DNA of 64,000 nt, taken from Gillisella vitis (GTDB taxonomy: Bacteria; Pseudomonadota; Alphaproteobacteria; Rhizobiales; Rhizobiaceae). The notes below the pieces were generated by a model. It ran no database searches, was not told the DNA's origin, and saw only the letters and a program-made list of their open reading frames with translations. Location of the stretch: the NCBI GenBank assembly GCA_009744235.1, contig WPHV01000012.1, positions 123,569-187,568 on the forward strand. The letters are read 5' to 3'. Position numbers and translations under genes: made by a program. This document shows, piece by piece, positions 46,838 through 56,406 of the stretch (position 1 is its first letter; the number at the start of each line of letters is the position of its first letter).

Positions 46838-48454
46838 ATGACCCGCGAAAAAATCACCCTATTCGATACCACGCTGCGCGATGGGCAGCAGACACCCGGC
46901 ATCGATTTTTCCGTGGAAGACAAGATTGCCATTGCCGCCATGCTGGATGATTTCGGGCTGGACTATGTCGAGGGTGGCTATCCCGGTGCCAATCCGACCG
47001 ACACGGCATTTTTCTCAAAGAAACGCACCAGCCGCGCCCGGTTCACGGCGTTTGGCATGACCAAACGCGCCGGGATTTCCGCCTCCAACGATCCGGGCCT
47101 GAGCCAGCTTTTGCAATCGAAAAGCGACGCCATCTGTCTGGTGGCGAAAAGCTGGGATTACCATGTGAAAGTGGCACTTGGCTGCACCAATGAGGAAAAT
47201 CTCGACTCCATCCACGACAGCGTCAAGGCCGTGGTGGCTGCGGGCAAGGAAGCGCTGGTGGATTGCGAGCATTTCTTCGACGGCTACAAGGCCAATGCCG
47301 ATTATGCCGTGGCCTGTGCCAAAACCGCCTATGAGGCCGGTGCGCGCTGGGTGGTGCTGTGCGATACCAATGGTGGCACCCAGCCGCCGGAAATCCGCAG
47401 TATCATTGCCAGCCTGATTGAGGCAGGTGTTCCCGGCGCAGCGCTGGGCATCCACGCCCATAACGATACCGGCCAGGCCGTTGCCAATTCGCTGGCCGCC
47501 GTGGAGGCCGGTGTACGCCAGATTCAAGGCACCCTGAACGGCATTGGCGAGCGCTGCGGCAATGCCGACCTGACCACCATCATTCCCACGCTCTGTCTGA
47601 AGAAAACCTATGCCGACCGGTTCGAGACGGCTATCGATCTCGAAAAGCTGGTGGAATTGACCCGGCTGTCGCATGCCTTCGATGAGCTGTTGAACCGCTC
47701 CCCCAACCATCAGGCTCCCTATGTCGGTGCTTCGGCCTTTGCCACCAAGGCTGGCATCCACGCCTCGGCGCTGTTGAAGGACCCGAAAACCTATGAGCAT
47801 GTGGAGCCGGGCCTTGTGGGTAATTTCCGCAAGGTCATGGTGTCCGATCAGGGCGGCAAGGCCAATTTTATCAACGAGTTGAAACGCCGCGGCATCATGG
47901 TTGCCAAGGACGATCCGAAGCTGGACCGGCTGATCGAGATCGTCAAGCAGCGCGAAGCCTCCGGCTACGCCTATGAAGGTGCCGATGGCAGTTTCGAGCT
48001 TTTGGCGCATCGCACCCTCGGCACCGTGCCGGAGTTTTTCGCGGTCGAAAGCTTCCGGGTGATGATCGAACGCCGCTTCGACAGCAATGGCAACCTGAAA
48101 ACCGTGTCGGAAGCGGTGGTGAAGATGGTGATCGACGGGCAGACGGTGATGTCGGTCGCCGAAGGTGACGGCCCGGTCAACGCCCTCGATATTGCGCTGC
48201 GCAAGGATCTCGGCAAATTCCAGAATGAAATAAAAGATCTGGAACTGGCCGATTACAAGGTCCGTATCCTCAATGGCGGCACCGAGGCCATCACCCGCGT
48301 TCTGATCGAATCCACCGATGCCAGCGGCGCCCGCTGGTGGACGGTAGGGGTTTCGGAAAACATCATCGATGCATCTTTCCAGGCGCTGATGGACGCTATC
48401 GTCTACAAGCTGATGAAAAACCGGCAACTGGCGGGACGGATCGCGGCGGAATAA
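46838..48454 (+). CDS. cimA: Citramalate synthase-like enzyme (LeuA/CimA superfamily)
   Basis: 538-aa protein with the DRE-TIM barrel start LFDTTLRDGQQTPGIDFSV, the metal-binding HAHNDTGQAVANSLAAVEAG, GTLNGIGERCGNADL, and a C-terminal regulatory domain. The long form with DGQQTPG fits the citramalate-synthase branch (pyruvate + acetyl-CoA, leading toward isoleucine) more than LeuA. GGAGG precedes ATG 46838. It lies 23 bases after pip and may be the last gene of the vapB-to-cimA run. Confidence 0.85.
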   Translation: MTREKITLFDTTLRDGQQTPGIDFSVEDKIAIAAMLDDFGLDYVEGGYPGANPTDTAFFSKKRTSRARFTAFGMTKRAGISASNDPGLSQLLQSKSDAICLVAKSWDYHVKVALGCTNEENLDSIHDSVKAVVAAGKEALVDCEHFFDGYKANADYAVACAKTAYEAGARWVVLCDTNGGTQPPEIRSIIASLIEAGVPGAALGIHAHNDTGQAVANSLAAVEAGVRQIQGTLNGIGERCGNADLTTIIPTLCLKKTYADRFETAIDLEKLVELTRLSHAFDELLNRSPNHQAPYVGASAFATKAGIHASALLKDPKTYEHVEPGLVGNFRKVMVSDQGGKANFINELKRRGIMVAKDDPKLDRLIEIVKQREASGYAYEGADGSFELLAHRTLGTVPEFFAVESFRVMIERRFDSNGNLKTVSEAVVKMVIDGQTVMSVAEGDGPVNALDIALRKDLGKFQNEIKDLELADYKVRILNGGTEAITRVLIESTDASGARWWTVGVSENIIDASFQALMDAIVYKLMKNRQLAGRIAAE

Positions 48455-48491
48455 GCTAAAACCGTCTTGATGTGCATTCCAGTTTTCGAAC

Positions 48492-48597
48492 ATTACTGCA
48501 TAATTCCTTAAATCGGACTCGATTTCAGGAGAAAATCATGCAGCAGATTTAAAGTGTTACAGCGCCGTGCGTTTTATAAAACGCACGGCGCTGTAAC
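48492..48597 (+). repeat. Mini-ORF/hairpin intergenic repeat, copy B
   Basis: Same order as copy A: ATTACTGCATAATTCCTTAA, CTCGATTT, Shine-Dalgarno AGGAG (48527-48531), six bases, then ATG-CAG-CAG-ATT-TAA (48538-48552; MQQI-stop), then a 42-bp perfect palindrome (48556-48597, GTTACAGCGCCGTGCGTTTTA and its complement, given here as one arm of 21 minus the last base). It lies between the citramalate-synthase gene and rarD, on the same strand as both. Confidence 0.85.
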
Positions 48598-48701
48598 AGG
48601 GTCGCATTCACCAAACTCACCGATCCTTCAATGGAATGAATTTGCCGTTTGCGCCCTGAAGGCGTATCGGCAGGAAAAACAGCAATGGGATCGGAAACAT
48701 C

Positions 48702-49625
48702 ATGACCGAGGTTGCAGCGCCAGGGACTGAGAACCGCGACAGCCTGCGCGGCTTTCTTTTTGCGCTTTCAGCCTATCTGCTCTGGGGGTTTCTGCCTCTT
48801 TACATGAAGGCCGTGGCGCATATTCCGCCCATGGAAGTGATCGCCCATCGGGTGCTGTGGTCCATTCCGGTCGCCGGTCTTGTTCTTCTGGTGCTGCGGC
48901 GCACCGATGATCTGAAGCGGGCGCTGCGCAATCCGAAAATGATTGGCATGGCAGCAATCACCGCCTGCCTGATCAGCGTCAACTGGGGCATTTATGTCTG
49001 GGCCATCGGTGCCGGCCACGCGCTGGATACCGCGCTCGGCTATTTCATCAATCCGCTGTTTTCCATTCTGCTTGGTGCCGTGCTTTTGAAGGAAAAGCTG
49101 AAGCCGGCGCAGATGGCGGCGCTGGCTTTGGTGGTGGTCGCCGTCGTCATCCTGACGGTGGATGCCGGACGCCTGCCGCTGATCGCCCTCAGCCTCACCT
49201 TTTCCTGGGGCTTCTATGCGTTTTTCCGCAAAACGCTGCCGATTGGCCCCAACCAGGGATTTCTGCTGGAAGTGCTGTTACTTGCACCGTTTGCCCTGGC
49301 CTACCTGATCTATCTCGGCGTGACCGGACAGTCGCATTTCCTGGGGGCGGCGGATGCCAGCATGTTCAACAATACCACGCTGCTGGCCTCAAGCGGGTTG
49401 GTCACAGCCGTGCCGCTGATCCTCTACGCCAATGGTGCCAAGCTGCTGCGTCTCTCCACCATCGGCATTATGCAATATATCGCCCCGACGATGATTTTCC
49501 TGATCGCCGTCTTCCTGTTTCGCGAGGAATTCAGCACCGCCAAGGCCATTGCCTTCCCGCTGATCTGGGTGGCTCTGTTCATCTATACCTTACCGATGCT
49601 GAAACGGCGCCCATCACAGCTTTGA
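48702..49625 (+). CDS. rarD: EamA family transporter RarD
   Basis: 307-aa membrane protein with about ten hydrophobic segments and the RarD-type start GFLFALSAYLLWGFLPLYMK, HRVLWSIPVA, GYFINPLFSILLGAVLLKEKL (in part). RarD proteins were linked to chloramphenicol sensitivity but their substrate is unknown. Its last 12 bases overlap the convergent LOG-family gene. Copy B of the mini-ORF repeat lies about 100 bases upstream. Confidence 0.92.
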   Translation: MTEVAAPGTENRDSLRGFLFALSAYLLWGFLPLYMKAVAHIPPMEVIAHRVLWSIPVAGLVLLVLRRTDDLKRALRNPKMIGMAAITACLISVNWGIYVWAIGAGHALDTALGYFINPLFSILLGAVLLKEKLKPAQMAALALVVVAVVILTVDAGRLPLIALSLTFSWGFYAFFRKTLPIGPNQGFLLEVLLLAPFALAYLIYLGVTGQSHFLGAADASMFNNTTLLASSGLVTAVPLILYANGAKLLRLSTIGIMQYIAPTMIFLIAVFLFREEFSTAKAIAFPLIWVALFIYTLPMLKRRPSQL

Positions 49626-50234
49626 CAACACCTCGGCATCGCCGGAGATGCGGCCGAGTTCTTCCCAGCGATCGACGATCGTCGGCACGATGGCGTCGAT
49701 CTCGTCAATCACCAGCGGCTGCACCTTATGGCCGGTATGGACGAAGCCCTCCTGGCGCATATGGGTGATCAACTCCAGCATCGGGTCCCAGAAACCGTTG
49801 ACATTGGCAAAGACCATCGGCTTTTCATGGCGGCCAAGCTGGCCCCAGGTCATGATCTCGACGATTTCTTCCAGCGTGCCGATACCGCCCGGCAGCGTCA
49901 CGAAGGCATCGGCACGCTCGAACATCTTGTGCTTGCGCTGATGCATGTCCTGCGTAATGATCAATTCGTTCAACTGACCGAGAGAATGGCGTGTGGCTTC
50001 CATATCGACCAGGAATTCCGGTATGATGCCCGTCACCTGGCCACCCGCATCCAGCACGCCGCTGGCAACGGCACCCATGATGCCCTTGGTGCCACCGCCA
50101 TAAACCAGGCGCAGGCCATGGGCGGCAATCGAGTGGCCAAGTGTGCGGCCCGCAGCCATGTAATCGGGATCGCGCCCGGGCCGTGAGCCGCAGTAAACGC
50201 AGATGGATCGAATCGAAGAATGGTTTTCTGTCAT
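49614..50234 (-). CDS. LOG family protein (TIGR00730-like; possible cytokinin phosphoribohydrolase)
   Basis: 206-aa Rossmann-fold protein with VYCGSRPGRDPDY, VYGGGTKGIMGAVASG and the catalytic motif LPGGIGTLEEIVEIMTW, the set found in LOG proteins that release cytokinin bases from their nucleotides. It is often mislabelled lysine decarboxylase. In a plant-associated bacterium cytokinin activation would make sense, but many members have housekeeping roles. ATG 50234 (MTENHSSIRSIC) is chosen over an upstream in-frame start at 50306 lacking homology. Confidence 0.87.
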   Translation of the reverse strand: MTENHSSIRSICVYCGSRPGRDPDYMAAGRTLGHSIAAHGLRLVYGGGTKGIMGAVASGVLDAGGQVTGIIPEFLVDMEATRHSLGQLNELIITQDMHQRKHKMFERADAFVTLPGGIGTLEEIVEIMTWGQLGRHEKPMVFANVNGFWDPMLELITHMRQEGFVHTGHKVQPLVIDEIDAIVPTIVDRWEELGRISGDAEVLSKL

Positions 50235-50582
50235 ACGTTTAGAATGGCCATCGCCGCCCGCTGACGTCAATAAAATTAACGAAAACTCCAGGAAGGCTAT
50301 GAACAAACCAGGTTCATCGCTTGTGCAGCGATTAAGGAAACGTTACTGCATAAACTCTTAAATCCCAATGGATGTAAGAGATCGGACCAGAATGCGGGAC
50401 GCGATTTTTGGAAAATCCGATGGAAACGCCAAGCCCGTAGCACCGCACCGTTCTGCGGTTTTGAGCTGGGTCATGCAGTGGGGACAAAACTTTTGAGCGT
50501 CCTTCATTGGGTATTCATACCCGATGGCGCTCTATCAGTTTCAAGGGATATGGCGGAATAATCCGCCCGGAGACGTTGGACT
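50235..50582. other. Divergent region upstream of the LysM gene
   Basis: 348 bases with no gene. They contain a truncated copy of the mini-ORF repeat (50343-50365) and, toward the right end, presumably the promoter of the LysM protein gene. No other structure was recognised. Confidence 0.5.
50343..50365 (+). repeat. Mini-ORF repeat, copy C (left part only)
   Basis: TTACTGCATAAACTCTTAAA matches the left end of copies A and B. The CGATTT block, mini-ORF and hairpin are missing or unrecognisable after about 50370, so this is a fragment. Confidence 0.6.
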
Positions 50583-52574
50583 ATGAAAAACCGTGCCGGT
50601 TGGCTGGCTCTCGGCGTGCTTGCCATTGCGACAGTATTGATGGTGTTTTTCGTGCTTCCGCAAATTGGCGGCACAAAGAAGACGGCAGAAACACCTGCTG
50701 CCCCGGCAGAACAGGCGGCGACGCCCGAAGCGTCAGGGCCCTCCTCAACCACGCCTGCCCCCGATGGCCAGGCCGCCGCCAAGATGCAGCGTCTGACCAA
50801 GGCCGCAGAGCAATCGGTGGCCGCCTTGGAAAATCTGTTTGCCGATCAGAAAACCCCGGCACCCGAACTTTACGCCACAGCCCGCATTGCCGCATTGACC
50901 GCGCTGAAAGCCCTATCGGATGCCGACCTTCCCGCCGGGATCGAATCTGGGCTTGTAGACAGCCTCACGAAGGCCAAGGCCTCGGCTGCCCATGCCTTGC
51001 AGTTGATCGCCAAACTGCCCGCCTCCCCGCAGGATGCCGCCGCCATGATCGCCAATATCGGTCGGGCCATGCGTGGCGAGCCGGAAGTGGCTATCGATCC
51101 AGACATGCCGCGTTTTGACGTGCTACGCGTTGAAAAAGACGGCTCAACGGTCATCGCCGGCAGCGCGGCACCGGGTGCCAAGGTCGAGGTCCATGACGGC
51201 TCCAACAATATTGCCAGTGCCACCGCCTCTCCCAACGGTGATTTCGCCATCGTGCTCGACAAGCCCTTGTCGCCCGGCGATCACTCTCTGGATTTGAAAG
51301 CCACGACCAAGGAAGGCAAGACCATCGGGTCCGAGGAGCAGGCTACGGTTTCCGTCCCGGCGGATCCATCCGGTGACGTGCTGGCCATGGTGACAAAGCC
51401 CGGCGAAGCCAGCCGGTTGATCAGTGGCCCGCAGCAGGATCAAGCCACGCAACAGGATAAGGGCCAGCCACAAGCTCCTGAACAGATCAATGGTGTCGAC
51501 AAGCAAGGCCGCGTCGCCGCAGCCACGCCTAATGCGCCCACGGCATCCCCCGGGTCTGCGTCCAGCCCATCCCTGTCCGCTGCCGATTTGCAGATCACCG
51601 CCGTCGAGCTTGAAGGCGACAAGATCTTCGTGGCAGGCAATGCCCAGAAGGGCCGAACCGTGACCGCCTATGCCGATGGCAAGCAGATCGGCTCGGCGGA
51701 TGTCGACCAGAAGGGGCATTTCGTGGTCGAAGGCCAGATGGCGCTTTCCGTCGGCCAGCATATCATCAGCGTCGATCTGAAGGACGCCAATGGCAGGGTG
51801 ACGCTGCGCGCGTCCGTGCCGTTCAACCGGCCGGAAGGCGATCAGGTTGCGGTTGTCGCACCGGAAACCCAGCCCGGCGCCGCCAACAGCACCGTCAGCC
51901 CGGCCACCGTCGATAGCAACCTGTTCGACCGGCAGCGCGATACGCTGGCCAAGTCCTTCACGCTGCTCAGCAACCTGTTTGCCGATGGCAAGACACCAAC
52001 GCTGGAAAGCCTGGCAGCCTCGCGTTCGGCGCTGGAATTTGCCCTGAAAGCAGTTGCGGATTTCCGCCCGACCCCCAGCACGGACCAGACCGCCAGCGCC
52101 TTCATGACGCGGATGGCAGATCAGGCTGACAAGGCTCTGGTCGTCCTCAAACAAGTACCGACGGCTTCGGTCACGGCGATGGCCAATGCCTTGCCGACCC
52201 TCAAGTCGCTTGTCGATGCGGCGCTGGAGCCCATGCCGGCCAAAATTGCCGCCGCGCAAGCCGCAGCGACGCAAAACCCGGCACCGACCCTGGCACCAAC
52301 CGATGGCACATCGCCGCCAGTGCTGAGCCAGGCGCCGCTGACCGAAAGCAAGAATGCGGTGATCATCCGCCGGGGCGATACGCTCTGGCAGATTTCCCGG
52401 CGAGTCTATGGCCAGGGCGTGCGCTACACGACGATCTATGTTGCCAACGCCGAACAGATCAGCAACCCCGACCTGATCGAGCCCGGCCAGACCTTCACCG
52501 TGCCGGATCAATCCATGCCCGATGACGAGGCCAAAAAAATCCATCGCAAATGGATGCGTGAGCACAAGCGATAG
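50583..52574 (+). CDS. LysM envelope protein with mirrored duplicated domains
   Basis: 663-aa protein anchored by one N-terminal membrane segment (residues 6-26). Order: a helical Ala-rich region (about 65-158, with ALENLFADQKTP), an Ig-like region (175-262, STVIAGSAAPGAKVEV), a Gln/Pro linker, a second Ig-like region (337-415, KIFVAGNAQKGRTVTAYADG), a second helical region (446-555, LLSNLFADGKTP) and a C-terminal LysM domain (592-640, RRGDTLWQISRRVYGQG). The two helical and two Ig-like blocks resemble each other in reverse order. LysM should bind peptidoglycan. A lead gene for ABC export or cell-wall work is not evident. Confidence 0.82.
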   Translation: MKNRAGWLALGVLAIATVLMVFFVLPQIGGTKKTAETPAAPAEQAATPEASGPSSTTPAPDGQAAAKMQRLTKAAEQSVAALENLFADQKTPAPELYATARIAALTALKALSDADLPAGIESGLVDSLTKAKASAAHALQLIAKLPASPQDAAAMIANIGRAMRGEPEVAIDPDMPRFDVLRVEKDGSTVIAGSAAPGAKVEVHDGSNNIASATASPNGDFAIVLDKPLSPGDHSLDLKATTKEGKTIGSEEQATVSVPADPSGDVLAMVTKPGEASRLISGPQQDQATQQDKGQPQAPEQINGVDKQGRVAAATPNAPTASPGSASSPSLSAADLQITAVELEGDKIFVAGNAQKGRTVTAYADGKQIGSADVDQKGHFVVEGQMALSVGQHIISVDLKDANGRVTLRASVPFNRPEGDQVAVVAPETQPGAANSTVSPATVDSNLFDRQRDTLAKSFTLLSNLFADGKTPTLESLAASRSALEFALKAVADFRPTPSTDQTASAFMTRMADQADKALVVLKQVPTASVTAMANALPTLKSLVDAALEPMPAKIAAAQAAATQNPAPTLAPTDGTSPPVLSQAPLTESKNAVIIRRGDTLWQISRRVYGQGVRYTTIYVANAEQISNPDLIEPGQTFTVPDQSMPDDEAKKIHRKWMREHKR

Positions 52575-52753
52575 GCGCAAATACAGGCAAGGACGGGGCT
52601 AAACCCGACCGGTCCTTGCCTGTTTCACTTATATTGCCTATATCAGCGACGACCAAAGGCGGCCCCAGGGTCGCCTTTTTCGTGCCGCCTCTTTTTGGCC
52701 GCCCTTCCGGGAACCGACCGCGCTTCCACCAGCCCGCGCGCAGGACATAAAGC

Positions 52754-54640
52754 ATGCATCAGAAAGTTAAAACGGTTTCGGCCGAAAGCAGCAATCCGTG
52801 GCGCACCATCGTCAATCTCTGGCCCTATATGTGGCCAGCCGAGCGCCTCGATCTGAAAATGCGGGTGGTCTGGGCAAGCCTGTTTCTGGTGATCGCCAAG
52901 CTGGTCCTGATGCTGGTGCCCTATTATTTCAAATGGGCCACCGATGCGCTGAACGGTAAGATGGATGCGACTGGCCTGCTGCCTACCTTCATGCTGTCGG
53001 CAGTCATGCTGGTCATCGCCTATAATCTGGCCCGCATCGTGCAGATGGGCATCAACCAGTTCCGCGACGCGCTGTTTGCCAGCGTCGGCCAATATGCCGT
53101 GCGACGGCTGGCCCATATAACCTTTCTGCATATGCATCAATTGTCGCTGCGCTTCCATCTGGAGCGCAAGACCGGCGGGCTGTCGCGGATCATTGAGCGC
53201 GGCACCAAGGGTATTGAAACCATCGTCCGTTTCACCATTCTCAACTCCATCCCGACGCTGATCGAATTTGCCCTGACAGCGGTGATTTTCTGGTGGGGCT
53301 ATGGCCTCTCCTATCTGGCGATCACGGCCGTCACCGTCGCCGTCTATGTCTGGTTCACGGTCAAGGCTTCGGACTGGCGCATCGCCATCCGCCGGTCGAT
53401 GAATGACAGCGATACCGATGCCAATGTCAAAGCCATCGACTCGCTGTTGAATTTCGAGACGGTCAAATATTTTGGCAATGAAGACATGGAAGCCCGCCGC
53501 TTCGATGCCTCCATGGCCCGCTATGAGAAGGCCGCCACCCAGGTCTGGACCTCGCTCGGCTGGCTGAACTTCGGCCAGGGGCTGATTTTCGGTGTGGGCA
53601 TGACAGTGATGCTGGTGTTTTCAGCACTGGCCGTGCAGCGCGGCGAGCAGACCATCGGCGATTTCGTCTTCGTCAACGCGCTGCTGTTGCAGCTTTCCGT
53701 GCCGCTGAATTTCATCGGCATGCTCTACCGCGAAATCCGCCAGGGCCTGACCGATATCGAGCAGATGTTTGACCTTCTGGCGGTAGAGCCGGAAGTACGC
53801 GACGCGCCCGATGCCAAGCCGCTTGCCATCGCCAAGGGCGCGATCACCTTCGAAAACGTGCATTTCGCCTATGACCCCGCAAGGCCGATCCTGAAGGGGA
53901 TTTCCTTCACCGTGCCGGAGGGCAAGACGGTTGCCGTCGTCGGCCCATCCGGCGCTGGCAAGTCGACGATTTCACGGTTGCTCTACCGGTTTTATGATGT
54001 GCAGCAGGGCGCGATCCGCATTGACGGGCAGGATGTCCGCGACATCACCCAGACCTCGCTGCGCGCCGCCATCGGCATGGTGCCGCAGGATACGGTGCTG
54101 TTCAACGACACCATTGCCTATAATATCCGTTATGGCAGGCCAGAGGCCAGCGACGCCGAAATGGAAGCCGCCGCCGACATTGCCCAGATCAGCCGCTCGA
54201 TCCGTGAACTGCCGCAGGGCTACAAGACCATGGTCGGCGAGCGCGGGCTAAAACTGTCAGGCGGCGAAAAGCAGCGCGTCGCCATCGCCCGCACCGTGCT
54301 GAAATCACCGCCAATCCTCATTCTCGATGAGGCAACCTCAGCGCTCGACACGACAACCGAGCAGGATATCCAGGCGGCCCTCGACATTGTATCGCAAAAT
54401 CGCACCACTCTGGTCATCGCCCATCGGCTGTCCACCGTGATCGGGGCTGATGAGATCATCGTTTTGAAAGCGGGCGAAATCGCCGAGCGCGGCACTCACG
54501 CGGAACTTCTAGCGCAAAACGGCCTTTATGCCTCCATGTGGAACCGGCAGCGGGAGGCGACCCAGGCAGAAGAGCATCTGCGCCAGGTGCGCGAAAGCGA
54601 CGATCTCGGCGTGGTCACGCGCCTGCCGCCTGCTGTGTAA
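52754..54640 (+). CDS. Atm1/HMT1-type ABC exporter (fused permease-ATPase)
   Basis: 628-aa half-transporter. Six membrane helices span about residues 25-310. The ATPase domain has Walker [10 protein letters not shown] near 396, the signature LSGGEKQR near 500, Walker B ILILDEAT near 522 and the H-loop VIAHRLST. The start (WPYMWPAERLDLKMRVV) and the region SKASDWRI-like (KASDWRIAIRR) fit the Atm1/ABCB7 group, which exports glutathione-linked sulfur or metal species. ATG 52754 is chosen. It is 180 bases after the LysM gene. Confidence 0.9.
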   Translation: MHQKVKTVSAESSNPWRTIVNLWPYMWPAERLDLKMRVVWASLFLVIAKLVLMLVPYYFKWATDALNGKMDATGLLPTFMLSAVMLVIAYNLARIVQMGINQFRDALFASVGQYAVRRLAHITFLHMHQLSLRFHLERKTGGLSRIIERGTKGIETIVRFTILNSIPTLIEFALTAVIFWWGYGLSYLAITAVTVAVYVWFTVKASDWRIAIRRSMNDSDTDANVKAIDSLLNFETVKYFGNEDMEARRFDASMARYEKAATQVWTSLGWLNFGQGLIFGVGMTVMLVFSALAVQRGEQTIGDFVFVNALLLQLSVPLNFIGMLYREIRQGLTDIEQMFDLLAVEPEVRDAPDAKPLAIAKGAITFENVHFAYDPARPILKGISFTVPEGKTVAVVGPSGAGKSTISRLLYRFYDVQQGAIRIDGQDVRDITQTSLRAAIGMVPQDTVLFNDTIAYNIRYGRPEASDAEMEAAADIAQISRSIRELPQGYKTMVGERGLKLSGGEKQRVAIARTVLKSPPILILDEATSALDTTTEQDIQAALDIVSQNRTTLVIAHRLSTVIGADEIIVLKAGEIAERGTHAELLAQNGLYASMWNRQREATQAEEHLRQVRESDDLGVVTRLPPAV

Positions 54641-54761
54641 TGCCCGTGTATAAAAGTGCGACTGCCTGCCTGTGGATGACCTCAATCAGGCCCGGCATTG
54701 CCCCTGAACACGTTTCGCGGTAGTCACGTCATCAATAGAGTTTTCAGGAGAAGTCCTACCG

Positions 54762-55460
54762 ATGTCCTTGTTCGATACGATCCGCAATACCCTCGTCCCC
54801 GTGCATAAGGAAGGCTATATTTTTGTCGGCGCTTTCTTCGTCGGGTCGCTGGTGCTCGGATGGATCTGGGAGCCGCTGTTCTGGGTCGGCCTGCTGCTGA
54901 CACTGTGGTGCGCCTATTTCTTCCGCGACCCGGAGCGCCTCACCCCACAGGATGACGATCTGGTGGTCAGCCCTGCCGATGGCCGCGTGTCGATGATCCA
55001 GATGGTCATCCCGCCGGAAGAATTGCAGCTGTCGAGCGACCCGATGCTGCGCATCTCGATCTTCATGAATGTTTTCGATGTTCATATCAATCGCGCCCCG
55101 GTGCGCGGTCCAATCCGTCAGGTTGTCTACCGGGAAGGTAGTTTCCTGAATGCTGAACTGGACAAGGCCAGCACCGACAATGAGCGCAACTCGCTAGTCA
55201 TCGATGGCCCACGCGGCGCCATCGGCGTGGTGCAGATCGCAGGTCTCGTGGCCCGCCGCATCCTCTGCTGGTCAGTCCCCGGCCAGGCGCTTGGGGTTGG
55301 CGAACGTTTCGGCCTGATCCGCTTTGGTTCGCGACTGGATGTCTACCTCCCAGCCGGTGCTGAGCCGCGTGTTGCAGTTGGCCAGCGTTCGATTGGCGGT
55401 GAAACCGTGATCGCGGAATATGGTTCGGCAAAGGGCCCAGTCATCAGCCGCCGCAGCTGA
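54762..55460 (+). CDS. psd: Phosphatidylserine decarboxylase proenzyme
   Basis: 232-aa short-form Psd that makes phosphatidylethanolamine. Two adjacent hydrophobic segments at the N-terminus ([30 protein letters not shown]) anchor it; [14 protein letters not shown] is the family signature, and self-cleavage to form the pyruvoyl group should occur at the serine in RFGSRLD near residue 190. The psd-pssA order is the usual one in rhizobia, linking the two steps of phosphatidylethanolamine synthesis. Confidence 0.95.
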   Translation: MSLFDTIRNTLVPVHKEGYIFVGAFFVGSLVLGWIWEPLFWVGLLLTLWCAYFFRDPERLTPQDDDLVVSPADGRVSMIQMVIPPEELQLSSDPMLRISIFMNVFDVHINRAPVRGPIRQVVYREGSFLNAELDKASTDNERNSLVIDGPRGAIGVVQIAGLVARRILCWSVPGQALGVGERFGLIRFGSRLDVYLPAGAEPRVAVGQRSIGGETVIAEYGSAKGPVISRRS

Positions 55461-55497
55461 GACGATTTTTGCAAGCCATAACGGAGACAGGCCAGCC

Positions 55498-56406
55498 ATG
55501 AACAGCGACACGCCGCAGCATCAGGCGCACCCCTCGGAAGAGAATGAGGGGCCGAGCAATCCGGCGGATGAGAATCAGGCAGGCCAGCAGGAAGTCAACG
55601 AGGCTTCACGCGGGCCTAGGCTGCGGGAAATTCCGCTGCGGCTCATGATTCCGAACCTGATTACCGTTTTGGCAATCTGCGCCGGTCTGACCGGCGTACG
55701 CCTGGCATTCGAAGGACGTTTCGAGCTTGCGGTTGGCATGGTGCTGGTCGCCGCTTTTCTCGATGGGATCGACGGACGCATCGCCCGCCTGATGAAAGCC
55801 ACATCGAAATTTGGCGCGCAAATGGATTCACTCGCCGATATCGTCAATTTCGGCGTGGCGCCCGGTCTGGTTCTGTATATCTACGTTTTGGACCAGGCCC
55901 GGTCCTTCGGCTGGATCGCGGCGCTGATCTTTGCGATATCCGCAGGTCTGCGGCTTGCCCGCTTCAATGTGATGGACGAGCGTGCCATCAAGGCCCCTTG
56001 GCAAAACGCCTATTTCGTCGGCGTTCCGGCACCGGCTGGTGCGCTTCTGGTCATGCTGCCGATCTATCTCGGCTTTCTGGGTGTGGAAGCCACCCCCGGA
56101 TTTGCCTTTGCGTCCTCGGCTTATACGATGCTGATCGCCTTCCTGCTGATCAGCCGTTTGCCGGTCTGGTCCGGCAAATCCGAAAAGAAGGTCCGCCGCG
56201 ATCTGGTTCTGCCACTGACGATCGCTGTAGTGCTCTATGTCGCCCTGCTGATGAGCTTTACCTGGGAAGTGCTGTCGGTAACGGTCATCGTCTATCTTCT
56301 CTCCCTGCCCTTCGGCGCCCACGCCTGGAAGCGGAAATACGGCACCTTGACCGTCATGGAAGACCACGACGACCATCACGGCGCCGGCATGGATCGAGGC
56401 CTTTGA
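55498..56406 (+). CDS. pssA: CDP-diacylglycerol-serine O-phosphatidyltransferase
   Basis: 302-aa membrane enzyme supplying phosphatidylserine to Psd. A polar N-terminal tail of about 45 residues precedes the CDP-alcohol phosphotransferase motif DGIDGRIARLMKATSKFGAQMDSLAD (in part), with its conserved Asp-Gly, Ala-Arg, Gly and two Asp. Several membrane helices follow. ATG 55498 is 37 bases after psd and has ACGGAGACAGG upstream; the frame extends 26 codons upstream without homology. Confidence 0.94.
   Translation: MNSDTPQHQAHPSEENEGPSNPADENQAGQQEVNEASRGPRLREIPLRLMIPNLITVLAICAGLTGVRLAFEGRFELAVGMVLVAAFLDGIDGRIARLMKATSKFGAQMDSLADIVNFGVAPGLVLYIYVLDQARSFGWIAALIFAISAGLRLARFNVMDERAIKAPWQNAYFVGVPAPAGALLVMLPIYLGFLGVEATPGFAFASSAYTMLIAFLLISRLPVWSGKSEKKVRRDLVLPLTIAVVLYVALLMSFTWEVLSVTVIVYLLSLPFGAHAWKRKYGTLTVMEDHDDHHGAGMDRGL

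Noticed and set aside
47015-48493. Long open frame opposite the citramalate synthase gene
   Set aside because: An antisense shadow; the plus strand encodes a clear enzyme with catalytic motifs over the same bases.
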